64,000 nucleotides of DNA from assembly GCA_910584865.1 (NCBI GenBank), contig CAJUCE010000023.1:1-64000 (forward strand). Reading direction: 5' to 3'. This document shows, one piece after another, positions 28,088 through 35,079 of this stretch. Both the position numbers and the translations under genes were made by a program. The DNA is from an uncultured Acetatifactor sp. (lineage in GTDB: Bacteria; Bacillota; Clostridia; Lachnospirales; Lachnospiraceae). The first letter of the stretch is position 1, and the number at the start of each line of letters is the position of its first letter. Below the pieces are notes generated by a model. That model did no database searches. It was not told the origin of the DNA and was given only the letters and a program-made list of their open reading frames with translations.

Positions 28088-28101
28088 GCAGGTTGATTTC
28101 C

Positions 28102-28125
28102 GGCGGGATAAATCCCGCCTTTTTT
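28102..28125 (+). terminator. Rho-independent terminator after the XRE membrane gene
   Basis: GGCGGGA-TAAA-TCCCGCC followed by six T, 14 bp after the stop codon. Confidence 0.9.
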
Positions 28126-28129
28126 GTCT

Positions 28130-28399
28130 TCAGTTCTCCATGTTCTCATAATGCCCCTTACAGGATACAATCTCTATCACATCACCGCGAATCCGATATA
28201 CCAACCGGTTTACCTCATCAATCCTACGGCTCCAAAACCCACTCATATCTCCCTTTAAGGGTTATGGTTTCCCTATACCTTCAAAATATCCTCTTTCTAT
28301 ATCTTTCAGCAAATTATTAACACGTTTTAATGTTTTCTTATCCTGTGTCTGCCAATAGATATAATCCTGCCACTCCTCATCAAACCAAACCTTTTTCAT
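28130..28399 (-). pseudogene. yoeB: YoeB-family toxin killed by a nonsense codon
   Basis: The frame from ATG 28399 to the TGA at 28130 codes for 89 residues typical of the YoeB/Txe mRNA interferase: MKKVWFDEEWQDYIYWQ, LLKDIERGYFEGIGKP, then GDMSGFWSRRI, VNRLVYRI and the C-terminal CKGHYE. Codon 46 (28264-28262) is TAA where the family has GAA (KPEPLKG). The catalytic C-terminal half is therefore not made unless the stop is read through. The start overlaps the antitoxin stop (ATGA). Confidence 0.85.
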
Positions 28400-28656
28400 T
28401 CATCTGCCTCGATTAGTTCGTGCTCAATACCTTTGCCGGCATTCAGAGCTTCTACACCTCTGCGCAAATGTGCCTGATTGCTTTCAGTGTAAAACGGGTC
28501 AACCGATACTTCAAATGGAATCCTTTTTTCTCTTGTCATCTTCTTCGCAAATATTGTTATTGCTGTAGTCATATTCATGCCAAGCTCCTGGCATATTTTT
28601 TCCATACTTTTTTTCAGTTCCTCGTCCATACGGATATTCACTAATGTCTGCGCCAT
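28396..28656 (-). CDS. RelB/DinJ-family antitoxin
   Basis: 86 residues from the ATG 28656, preferred because GGAGGAG lies 9 nt upstream. Ribbon-helix-helix start (AQTLVNIRMDEELKKSMEKICQELGMNMTTAITIFAKKM) and an acidic C-terminal tail that should wrap the toxin (ALNAGKGIEHELIEADE). Its stop overlaps the start of the YoeB gene. The gene is intact although the toxin is not, so it may persist as an orphan repressor or cross-antitoxin. Confidence 0.85.
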   Translation of the reverse strand: MAQTLVNIRMDEELKKSMEKICQELGMNMTTAITIFAKKMTREKRIPFEVSVDPFYTESNQAHLRRGVEALNAGKGIEHELIEADE

Positions 28657-28691
28657 AACCACACTCCTCCTTCTTACGCTTAGATTATGTC

Positions 28692-28778
28692 TTATCGGAA
28701 GCAATCCCTATGCTTCCGATAAAAGGCGCGTCCCTTTGCGCCGCATTCGATTATAGGAAGCCGTTTTTGCTTCCTATA
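28692..28778. promoter_or_regulatory. Three consecutive hairpins upstream of the RelB gene
   Basis: TTATCGGAAGC/GCTTCCGATAA (28692-28722, 9-nt loop), GGCGC/GCGCC (28725-28742) and TATAGGAAGC/GCTTCCTATA (28752-28778, 7-nt loop). The first and third share GGAAGC...GCTTCC and are perfect. They could be operators for the RelB dimer or a repeated palindrome; 28657-28816 has no gene. Confidence 0.55.
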
Positions 28779-28816
28779 TATTATCACACAGTAAATACAA
28801 AGCCAATACAGCATCT

Positions 28817-29759
28817 TTACATTTTCAGTTCCCTTTGCCACAGTTCAAAAGCCGCCTTCCATGTGGAGGCGGCAAACGGCCTCCTGGCATCTCCGATTTC
28901 CATGGCATACTTTTCCGCAAATTCCAGGAAAAAGAACAGATGCTCCCTGGAAGTCCGCAGTTCTTCTATGATAATCCGGCTCCAGATATTTACTTCCTCA
29001 TACTGCCTGCTTTGCATCAGAGACACAATATATTCTTCTTTCTGAAAATCCACGCGCCTTTCATCAACAGCAATGCCCTCCTTCCCTGATACATCCAGAA
29101 TGGTATAGGGTATACCGTCTTTTATGCAGTCTAGCGGAAGTCCGCAGGAGCCGGGATTTATCAATAATTTTTATTCCCGGACCGATAGGTCCACTGAATA
29201 TGAGAGTGTCCGAAGATATACATACCGTCCTCCAGGCACGACAGGGCATCCTGAAAACGTCTGTCATTCTCAAAATAGGCATGAATGTCTATCCGGAATC
29301 TTTCCCGGGTTATAATCCGTCCTTATATCTTGCCGCAACCTTTGCAACCGCCCATTCCCTATGTTCGCAGTCTCCTATGAATTCTTCCGACGAATGTGCC
29401 GCATGAAGAGCCGCATGACCGCATTTCAGCCGCAGCCTGGCAGGCAAAGCCGCCAGGTATTCCAGGTTATCGGCCTTTATACTCCGGAAACACCAGTAGG
29501 AAATCTGCATCTGACCATCCGCCCATGTACTCTGGTCTTTTCCTGTAAAACTTTCCAGATACCTCTCTTCATTCCCCCTGATTACATATTTCCTGCCCAG
29601 ATTCCGGATTCTCGTAATACATTCATCGGGATATGGATTACTAATGCAATAATCGCCCGCAAATATGTATGCATCCACATTTTGTTTCTCCGCATCTTCA
29701 ATTACGGCGTCCAATGCCGGAAGGTTTCCATGAATATCTGATATAACCGCAAGCTTCAT
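28817..29759 (-). pseudogene. Metallophosphoesterase (YfcE/MJ0936-like) with two frameshifts
   Basis: The first 149 residues (29759-29310) carry MKLAVISDIHGNLPAL, the GDYCISNPYP region and VIRGNEE, metal-binding blocks of calcineurin-like phosphoesterases. After ...ARYKDGL the frame stops, while the next frame continues ITRERFRIDIHAYFEND...MYIFGHSHIQW (the GHSH block). Near 29165 it shifts again into LINPGSCGLPLD...ELWQRELKM, the normal C-terminus. Each shift is explained by one missing base (near 29312 and 29166). All key residues remain in the DNA, so the damage is recent or a sequencing artefact. Confidence 0.8.
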
Positions 29760-29797
29760 GCTCTGTCTCCTCTTTTTTTGTTTTTTCCGCTGACATA

Positions 29798-29944
29798 CAT
29801 TATACCATAATTACATGCGCCCCAGCGCATATGGAATCAAAAGTTGACTCAATGTCCTTCTAAGTCAACATTATACCATAATTTCATGCGCCCCAGCGCA
29901 TTGGGAATCAAAAGTTGACTTGATGCTCTTTCAAGTCAATATTG
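29798..29944. repeat. 71-bp tandem duplication with paired palindromes
   Basis: Two copies start at 29798 and 29869. Each has CATTATACCATAATT, a TGCGC/GCGCA mini-hairpin, GGAATCAAAAGTTGACT and a stem: GTTGACT...AGTCAAC in the first copy, TTGACTTGA...TCAAGTCAA in the second. They lie upstream of the phosphoesterase gene and of the plus-strand locus at 30260. No gene in 29760-30259. Confidence 0.8.
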
Positions 29945-30081
29945 TATCATCCGGTAATTTCCTCCACAATCCCTCTTTTCCGGAATCACGAAAAATCTGT
30001 TTCCCGAAAAAACAAACTGTAGTATAATCGAGATATGCTGGGAGATATATTCTAAACAGTCTCCACTGCTTTTTTGTGATT

Positions 30082-30182
30082 TATACTCGTGAATGCATAA
30101 ATTGCTGCTTACACACCGGCATTGTAGAAGCGTTCACTCGTTATACATTTAGATTGGCAATTGTTTTCGCTCGTGAGTATAT
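30082..30182. repeat. Dispersed intergenic element, copy A
   Basis: About 100 bp bounded by the short inverted words TATACTC and GAGTATA. Inside are, in order, CGTGAATGCAT, GCATTGTAGAAGCG, CACTCGTTATAC, TTAGATTGGCAATTGTTTT and CGCTCGTGAGTATA. Worn copies of the same series occur at 18430-18653 and 18726-18814. It sits between a TATAAT at 30023-30028 and the gene at 30260, so it may lie in that gene's leader. Confidence 0.55.
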
Positions 30183-30259
30183 ATTCTTTCAAACATATAC
30201 TGTAGGAAGCAAGAGCTGTTCCCATAAAAAAATTGTCGAAAAGAGAAAGGAGCCTCATT

Positions 30260-31753
30260 ATGAGCATTCTGGCAGGCTTTATGCTCCCCCACCCGCCCCT
30301 TATCATACCGGACATCGGCAGGGGGAAAGAACAGGAAATTCAAAATACAATTGACGCATACCATAAGGCGGCACAGGAGCTTGCCGCTCTCCGGCCGGAG
30401 ACTATCCTGCTCCTGTCGCCCCATCAGACCATGTATGCGGATTATTTTCATATCTCCCCGGGCAGAAGCGCCAGGGGGGATTTCGGGCAGTTCGGCGCAA
30501 AAGAGGTATGCATGGAGGTCTCCTACGATACGGAATTCGTAACATATCTGGGCGGAATTGCCGGTTCACACAATCTCCATGCCGGGACACTGGGGGAACG
30601 CGAGAAAAAACTGGACCACGGAACCATGGTGCCTCTTTGGTTTGTAAATCAGTACTACACGGAATACCGTCTGGTACGAATTGGCCTGTCCGGCTTTCCC
30701 CTCACCGCACATTACCGCCTGGGACAATGCATCCGGGAGGTTGCAGAAATGCTTGGCAGAAAAGCAGTAATCATCGCCAGCGGGGACCTCTCCCATCGCC
30801 TGAAGGAGGACGGGCCTTACGGGTACCGGAAAGAAGGCCCGCAGTACGATGCCAGAATCATGGATGTCATGGAACGAGGCGCTTTCGGGGAACTGTTTTC
30901 CTTTTCGGAGAGCTTCTGTGAAACGGCGGCGGAATGCGGACACCGCTCCTTCACCATCATGGCGGGAGCCTTTGACCGGACCAGTCTGGACGTGGAGCGG
31001 CTCTCCTATGAAGGGCCCTTCGGCGTGGGATACGGCATCTGTACTTTCCATGTCCGGGGGATGGAAAGAGGACGTTCCATGGAGGAAGCGACTTCCATGG
31101 AGGAAACGCATTCCACGCAAGAAAAGCATTCCATGGATAACATGCATTCCATGGATAACGCCCCCTCCACAGATGAAACCCGAAACTTCCTGGAACAGTT
31201 CGAAGCCTGGGAGAAAAAGCGGCTCTGTGCACAGCAGGCAAAAGAGGACCCCTATGTGAAACTTGCCCGGCACACCATCGAAACCTGGCTGCGCACCGGA
31301 GAGCTGCCCCGGGTGCCGAAAGAACTGCCCGGGGAACTGTACAGCCGCCGGGCAGGCGCCTTCGTATCCCTGAAAGAAGATGGAAGGCTCCGGGGCTGCA
31401 TCGGTACCACCCGGGCAGTACAGGGTTCCCTTGCGGAGGAAATCATGCACAATGCCGTCAGCGCCTGCTCCCAGGATCCCAGATTTTCTCCCGTGGAGCT
31501 GTGGGAAGCGGAACGTCTCACCATCACCGTGGACGTACTGGGAGATACTGAGCGGATATCCTCCCCTGACGAACTGGACGTGAAACGCTACGGGGTCATC
31601 GTGACAAAGGGCGGCCGGCGGGGACTGCTGCTGCCGAACCTGGAGGGCGTGGACACCGTGGAACAGCAGATAGCCATCGCGAAGCAGAAAGCCGGGATTT
31701 CAGAACAGGAAAAGGTGGCTCTGGAGCGATTTGAGGTGGTCCGGCATTATTAG
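30260..31753 (+). CDS. MEMO-AMMECR1 fusion (AmmeMemoRadiSam proteins B and A)
   Basis: 497 residues from the ATG 30260 with AAAGGAG 8-9 nt upstream. Residues 1-265 form a MEMO domain, a fold related to non-heme-iron dioxygenases (PHPPLIIPDIGRG, LLLSPHQT, LDHGTMVPLWF, IIASGDLSHRL, CGHRSFTIM). Residues about 320-495 form an AMMECR1 domain with the LRGCIGTT hallmark and SPVELWEAERLTITVDVLG. The linker (about 270-305) repeats Met-Glu-Glu and Ser-Met-Asp words encoded by a worn 24-27-bp DNA repeat. The radical SAM member follows 35 bp later. The system is widespread in anaerobes; its reaction is unknown to me. Confidence 0.9.
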   Translation: MSILAGFMLPHPPLIIPDIGRGKEQEIQNTIDAYHKAAQELAALRPETILLLSPHQTMYADYFHISPGRSARGDFGQFGAKEVCMEVSYDTEFVTYLGGIAGSHNLHAGTLGEREKKLDHGTMVPLWFVNQYYTEYRLVRIGLSGFPLTAHYRLGQCIREVAEMLGRKAVIIASGDLSHRLKEDGPYGYRKEGPQYDARIMDVMERGAFGELFSFSESFCETAAECGHRSFTIMAGAFDRTSLDVERLSYEGPFGVGYGICTFHVRGMERGRSMEEATSMEETHSTQEKHSMDNMHSMDNAPSTDETRNFLEQFEAWEKKRLCAQQAKEDPYVKLARHTIETWLRTGELPRVPKELPGELYSRRAGAFVSLKEDGRLRGCIGTTRAVQGSLAEEIMHNAVSACSQDPRFSPVELWEAERLTITVDVLGDTERISSPDELDVKRYGVIVTKGGRRGLLLPNLEGVDTVEQQIAIAKQKAGISEQEKVALERFEVVRHY

Positions 31754-31788
31754 GAATGAACCACACAGTTCCTTGGAAAGGAAAATTT

Positions 31789-32628
31789 ATGAAAACCACA
31801 TGTCAGGTATGCATGCACCACTGCGCTCTGTCTCCCGGCCAGACCGGGCTCTGCGGCGCCAGAAAAAATGAAGACGGAAAGATTCTATGTACCAGTTACG
31901 GCCAGATTACCTCCCTTGCCCTGGACCCCATTGAAAAGAAGCCGCTGAAGCACTTCCGCCCGGGAAGCACGATTTTGTCCGTGGGAAGCTACGGCTGCAA
32001 CCTGCGCTGCCCCTTCTGCCAGAACCATGAGATTTCCATGGCGAAGGAAGCGGAGGCAGACAGTCTGTATGTGTCCCCCGGCCGCCTGGCGGATCTGGCT
32101 CTGGAATGGAAGGAGCGCGACAATACCGGAAACATCGGCATCGCCTTCACCTACAACGAACCCCTTGTGGGATGGGAATATGTCCGGGATACAGCCCGGC
32201 TTGTGAAGGCAAACGGCATGGCCAACGTACTGGTGACCAACGGCACGGCCTCGCCGGAAATACTGGAGGAACTGCTTCCCCTGATGGATGCCATGAATAT
32301 TGACCTGAAAGGCTTCCGGGCCGACTACTACCGCATGCTCGGAGGCGATTTCGACACGGTGAAAGCCTTCATTGCAAAGGCGGCAAGCGGCTGCCATGTG
32401 GAGCTCACCACCCTCATTGTGCCCGGCGAGAACGACAGCCTGGAGGAGATGGCGGAGGAAGCACGGTGGATTGCGGGTGTAAATCCGGAAATCCCGCTTC
32501 ATATTACACGTTTTTTTCCACAGTATCATATGCTTGACCGCAAACCCACGGATATCCGGCGGCTGTACCAACTGGCGGAAACCGCAGGACAGTATCTGGC
32601 GAATGTTTATGTGGGGAATGTAAGTTAG
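31789..32628 (+). CDS. AmmeMemoRadiSam-system radical SAM enzyme
   Basis: 279 residues from the ATG 31789 (AAAGGAAA 8 nt upstream). The 4Fe-4S site is C70-x3-C74-x2-C77 in YGCNLRCPFCQNHEIS. The N-terminal Cys-rich part (CQVCMHHCALSPGQTGLCGAR) and FTYNEPLVGWEYV, LVTNGTASPEILEEL and ITRFFPQYHM are typical of this branch, which is close to pyruvate-formate-lyase-activating-type enzymes. It probably acts on the MEMO or AMMECR1 part of the partner or on a shared substrate; no reaction can be read from the sequence. Confidence 0.9.
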   Translation: MKTTCQVCMHHCALSPGQTGLCGARKNEDGKILCTSYGQITSLALDPIEKKPLKHFRPGSTILSVGSYGCNLRCPFCQNHEISMAKEAEADSLYVSPGRLADLALEWKERDNTGNIGIAFTYNEPLVGWEYVRDTARLVKANGMANVLVTNGTASPEILEELLPLMDAMNIDLKGFRADYYRMLGGDFDTVKAFIAKAASGCHVELTTLIVPGENDSLEEMAEEARWIAGVNPEIPLHITRFFPQYHMLDRKPTDIRRLYQLAETAGQYLANVYVGNVS

Positions 32629-32715
32629 TAAACCGCTGCACCATGGTTCCGGTTTATTTGGATTAGGGGAAATGTAATCAGGTTAGTACAACCCGTCTGA
32701 AGGGAGCAACCAGAT

Positions 32716-34965
32716 ATGATCAGAGAAACACACAATGCCACCCATACCAATACCGTAGAAACCCGAACCCCCCAGAACCCGAAATCACTTTGGGGTTGGA
32801 TGACGGTTGTCTTCCTGACGCTGCTGCTGACGGCCTGCGGCAAAAACGCCGCCCCTGCCGACAGCGGCAGGCAGGTCTGGGTTCCGGAATTTCTGCCCCT
32901 TGAAATGGAGGAAGATTCTTACAACAGCATAGCGTTTCTCGGGGATGCTTTCTACTACATCTCCTATGAACAGCAGGCCCAGGGCTTCCGTTACCGGCTC
33001 AGCGGTTATTCCCTGGCCGACGGCCCCCTGCCCTCTGTTCCCCTGAACTGGCCGGATGACAGGGACAGGTTTGTCACCAGTTTATTTGCCATGGACGGGG
33101 AGGGCTGCTTCTATCTCCTTGCCTTTGTCACGGAGGAAGAGGGCTCCGCAACCCATCTGTGCAAGTTCGACGCAGAGGGAAATCCTGTCTACGACACGGA
33201 CATTTCCGGGGAAACAGACAACGCGGATCTGCTGACAGTGGACAGCCAGGGGAGGGCCTGCCTCTCAGGCAGCGTATCCGGCGCTCCCTGTGTCTGGCTA
33301 TATGCATCGGACGGAACCTTCAGCGGAACCTTCTCCCCCGATGTGCCCAACGGAAAAATCAGCGCCATGGGCCTGGGACGGGATGGGGCGGTGTACGCCT
33401 GCTGCCATGGCAACAGCGGCGGCGGGGACAATTATTTTCTCATGGAAATTGATATTGACGCAGGAAAAGCGGGGGCTTCCTGTCCTGATTTTCCCAAAGG
33501 AGACAACACGGTCTTAGTTCCCGGTATGGAAAATACACTGCTTTCCTATGACAGAACCGCCCTGTCCTCTTATGATTTGACATCCCGGACAGGCCAGGTT
33601 CTCTTTGACTGGCTTGACTACGGTATCAACGGTTCCCGTGTAGAGGCCGTCCATGTCCAGGAGGACGGCAGGCTCCTAGTTGTTATCCGGGATCTGGCAG
33701 AAGGAAGCGGCGAGCTTGCGCTGTTGAAGAAAGCGGACAGCCCGGATGCAGCCCGGAAGGAAACCATCCTCCTGGGCACGATTTACAGCAACAGCCTCCT
33801 GCGGAATGCCGTGATGGAATTCAACCGGGAAAACCAGAACTACCAGGTGAAAATCAAAGAGTATCTGGATCCCGTAACACATGACCAGGCAGATGCCGCC
33901 CTCCGCCTGAACAGCGATATCCTCTCCGACAACTGCCCGGATATCCTGGACATTTCGGAGCTTGACCTGAAGGCCCTGGCGTCAAAAGGGCTTTTTGCGG
34001 ATTTAAATTCCTTCCTGGAAAACAGCTCCCTGCTGAACGCCTCGGACTTCCCGGACAATCTGTTGGGTGCGTATACGGTAGACAACAAATTAATTACCAT
34101 TCCGTCGTGTTTCTCTCTGAAAACAGTGTTCGGATGGAGCGAGGCCACAGGCGGAACCTGGGGATGGACCCTGGAAGAGCTGATTTCCTACGCGGATGCC
34201 CATCCCCAGGCGGAGATTTTCGCCAATGCCACCCGGGGCGAAATCATGCAGTATCTCATGAGCTACAATGAAGATGCCTTTATCGACTGGTCTTCCGGGG
34301 AATGCCGTTTTGATTCCGATGCCTTCCGGGAACTGCTCGCCTTCGTTTCCCGCTTTCCCGGGGAAGCGGCCCCAAACCCCGAGCAGGCTTCCACCCCTGT
34401 CAGGATCCGGAACGGGGAAGTGCTTCTCCTGGCTGAGAACATCACGGAATTCAATTCCATACAGCTGCCCCTGGCCATATACGGCAGTGAGGGTGCCTGC
34501 GTCGGTTTTCCCTCTGCGGACGGCAGCGCGGGCTGCATGCTCATCCCCTATGGAGCCTGTGCCATTACCGAAAAATCAGCTCGGAAAGACGGCGCCTGGG
34601 CTTTTATAGAAAAACTCCTGACCTCCGGAGACAGGGATTCCGTCTTCTTTCCCTCGCAGAAGTCCCGACTGGCGGAGAAGGCCGCCGATGCCGTAAACAC
34701 GGAGGATCCCGACGGTGAAAATGGGGAAATGTGGGCCGTCTCCTATTCCGACTGGGAGTATACTTACCATATTCCCTCCCGGGAAGAAGTTGATATGACA
34801 CTGAAATTAATCGAGGCTGCAAAGCCGGTATCCTTCAGCGACGCAGATGAAGTGACGGCCATTATCAACGAGGAAGCGGAAGACTATTACCTGGGGCAGA
34901 AGACCCTGGACGAGGTTGTGGAAATCATCCAGAGCCGGGTTTTCCTTTATGTAAATGAGGATTGA
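32716..34965 (+). CDS. Large lipoprotein: beta-propeller-like region plus sugar-type solute-binding domain
   Basis: 749 residues, GAAGGGAG before the ATG. The signal peptide has an unusually long N-region; lipobox LLTAC, Cys41. Residues about 55-335 are repeated beta segments with Asp-Gly turns (FVTSLFAMDGEGCFYLLAF, LLTVDSQGRACLSG, KISAMGLGRDGAVYAC), resembling a propeller. Residues about 345-740 resemble an ABC family-1 binding protein (NAVMEFNRENQNYQVKIKEYLDP, GLFADLNSFLEN, WTLEELISYADAHPQ). This two-part build occurs in Lachnospiraceae. No ABC transporter adjoins it; it follows the AmmeMemoRadiSam genes by 87 bp. A later ATG at codon 29 would remove the N-region. Confidence 0.8.
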   Translation: MIRETHNATHTNTVETRTPQNPKSLWGWMTVVFLTLLLTACGKNAAPADSGRQVWVPEFLPLEMEEDSYNSIAFLGDAFYYISYEQQAQGFRYRLSGYSLADGPLPSVPLNWPDDRDRFVTSLFAMDGEGCFYLLAFVTEEEGSATHLCKFDAEGNPVYDTDISGETDNADLLTVDSQGRACLSGSVSGAPCVWLYASDGTFSGTFSPDVPNGKISAMGLGRDGAVYACCHGNSGGGDNYFLMEIDIDAGKAGASCPDFPKGDNTVLVPGMENTLLSYDRTALSSYDLTSRTGQVLFDWLDYGINGSRVEAVHVQEDGRLLVVIRDLAEGSGELALLKKADSPDAARKETILLGTIYSNSLLRNAVMEFNRENQNYQVKIKEYLDPVTHDQADAALRLNSDILSDNCPDILDISELDLKALASKGLFADLNSFLENSSLLNASDFPDNLLGAYTVDNKLITIPSCFSLKTVFGWSEATGGTWGWTLEELISYADAHPQAEIFANATRGEIMQYLMSYNEDAFIDWSSGECRFDSDAFRELLAFVSRFPGEAAPNPEQASTPVRIRNGEVLLLAENITEFNSIQLPLAIYGSEGACVGFPSADGSAGCMLIPYGACAITEKSARKDGAWAFIEKLLTSGDRDSVFFPSQKSRLAEKAADAVNTEDPDGENGEMWAVSYSDWEYTYHIPSREEVDMTLKLIEAAKPVSFSDADEVTAIINEEAEDYYLGQKTLDEVVEIIQSRVFLYVNED

Positions 34966-35079
34966 CAGGGAAAGGCGGACAGCCCGGCCTGAGGCTGATT
35001 CTGGATGCCTTTGGAAATAGCCTGCCTGCAAAGCTGTACCGTCGCGCTGAGCTAAAACATATCAAAACGGAATGCATAA

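Noticed and set aside
28102..28125. Attachment site or inverted-repeat end of a mobile element
   Set aside because: Stem, short loop and T run directly after a stop codon are a normal terminator.
29310..29759. Complete small phosphoesterase of 149 residues
   Set aside because: The GHSH and C-terminal blocks follow in other frames just downstream, so the short frame is a truncated piece.
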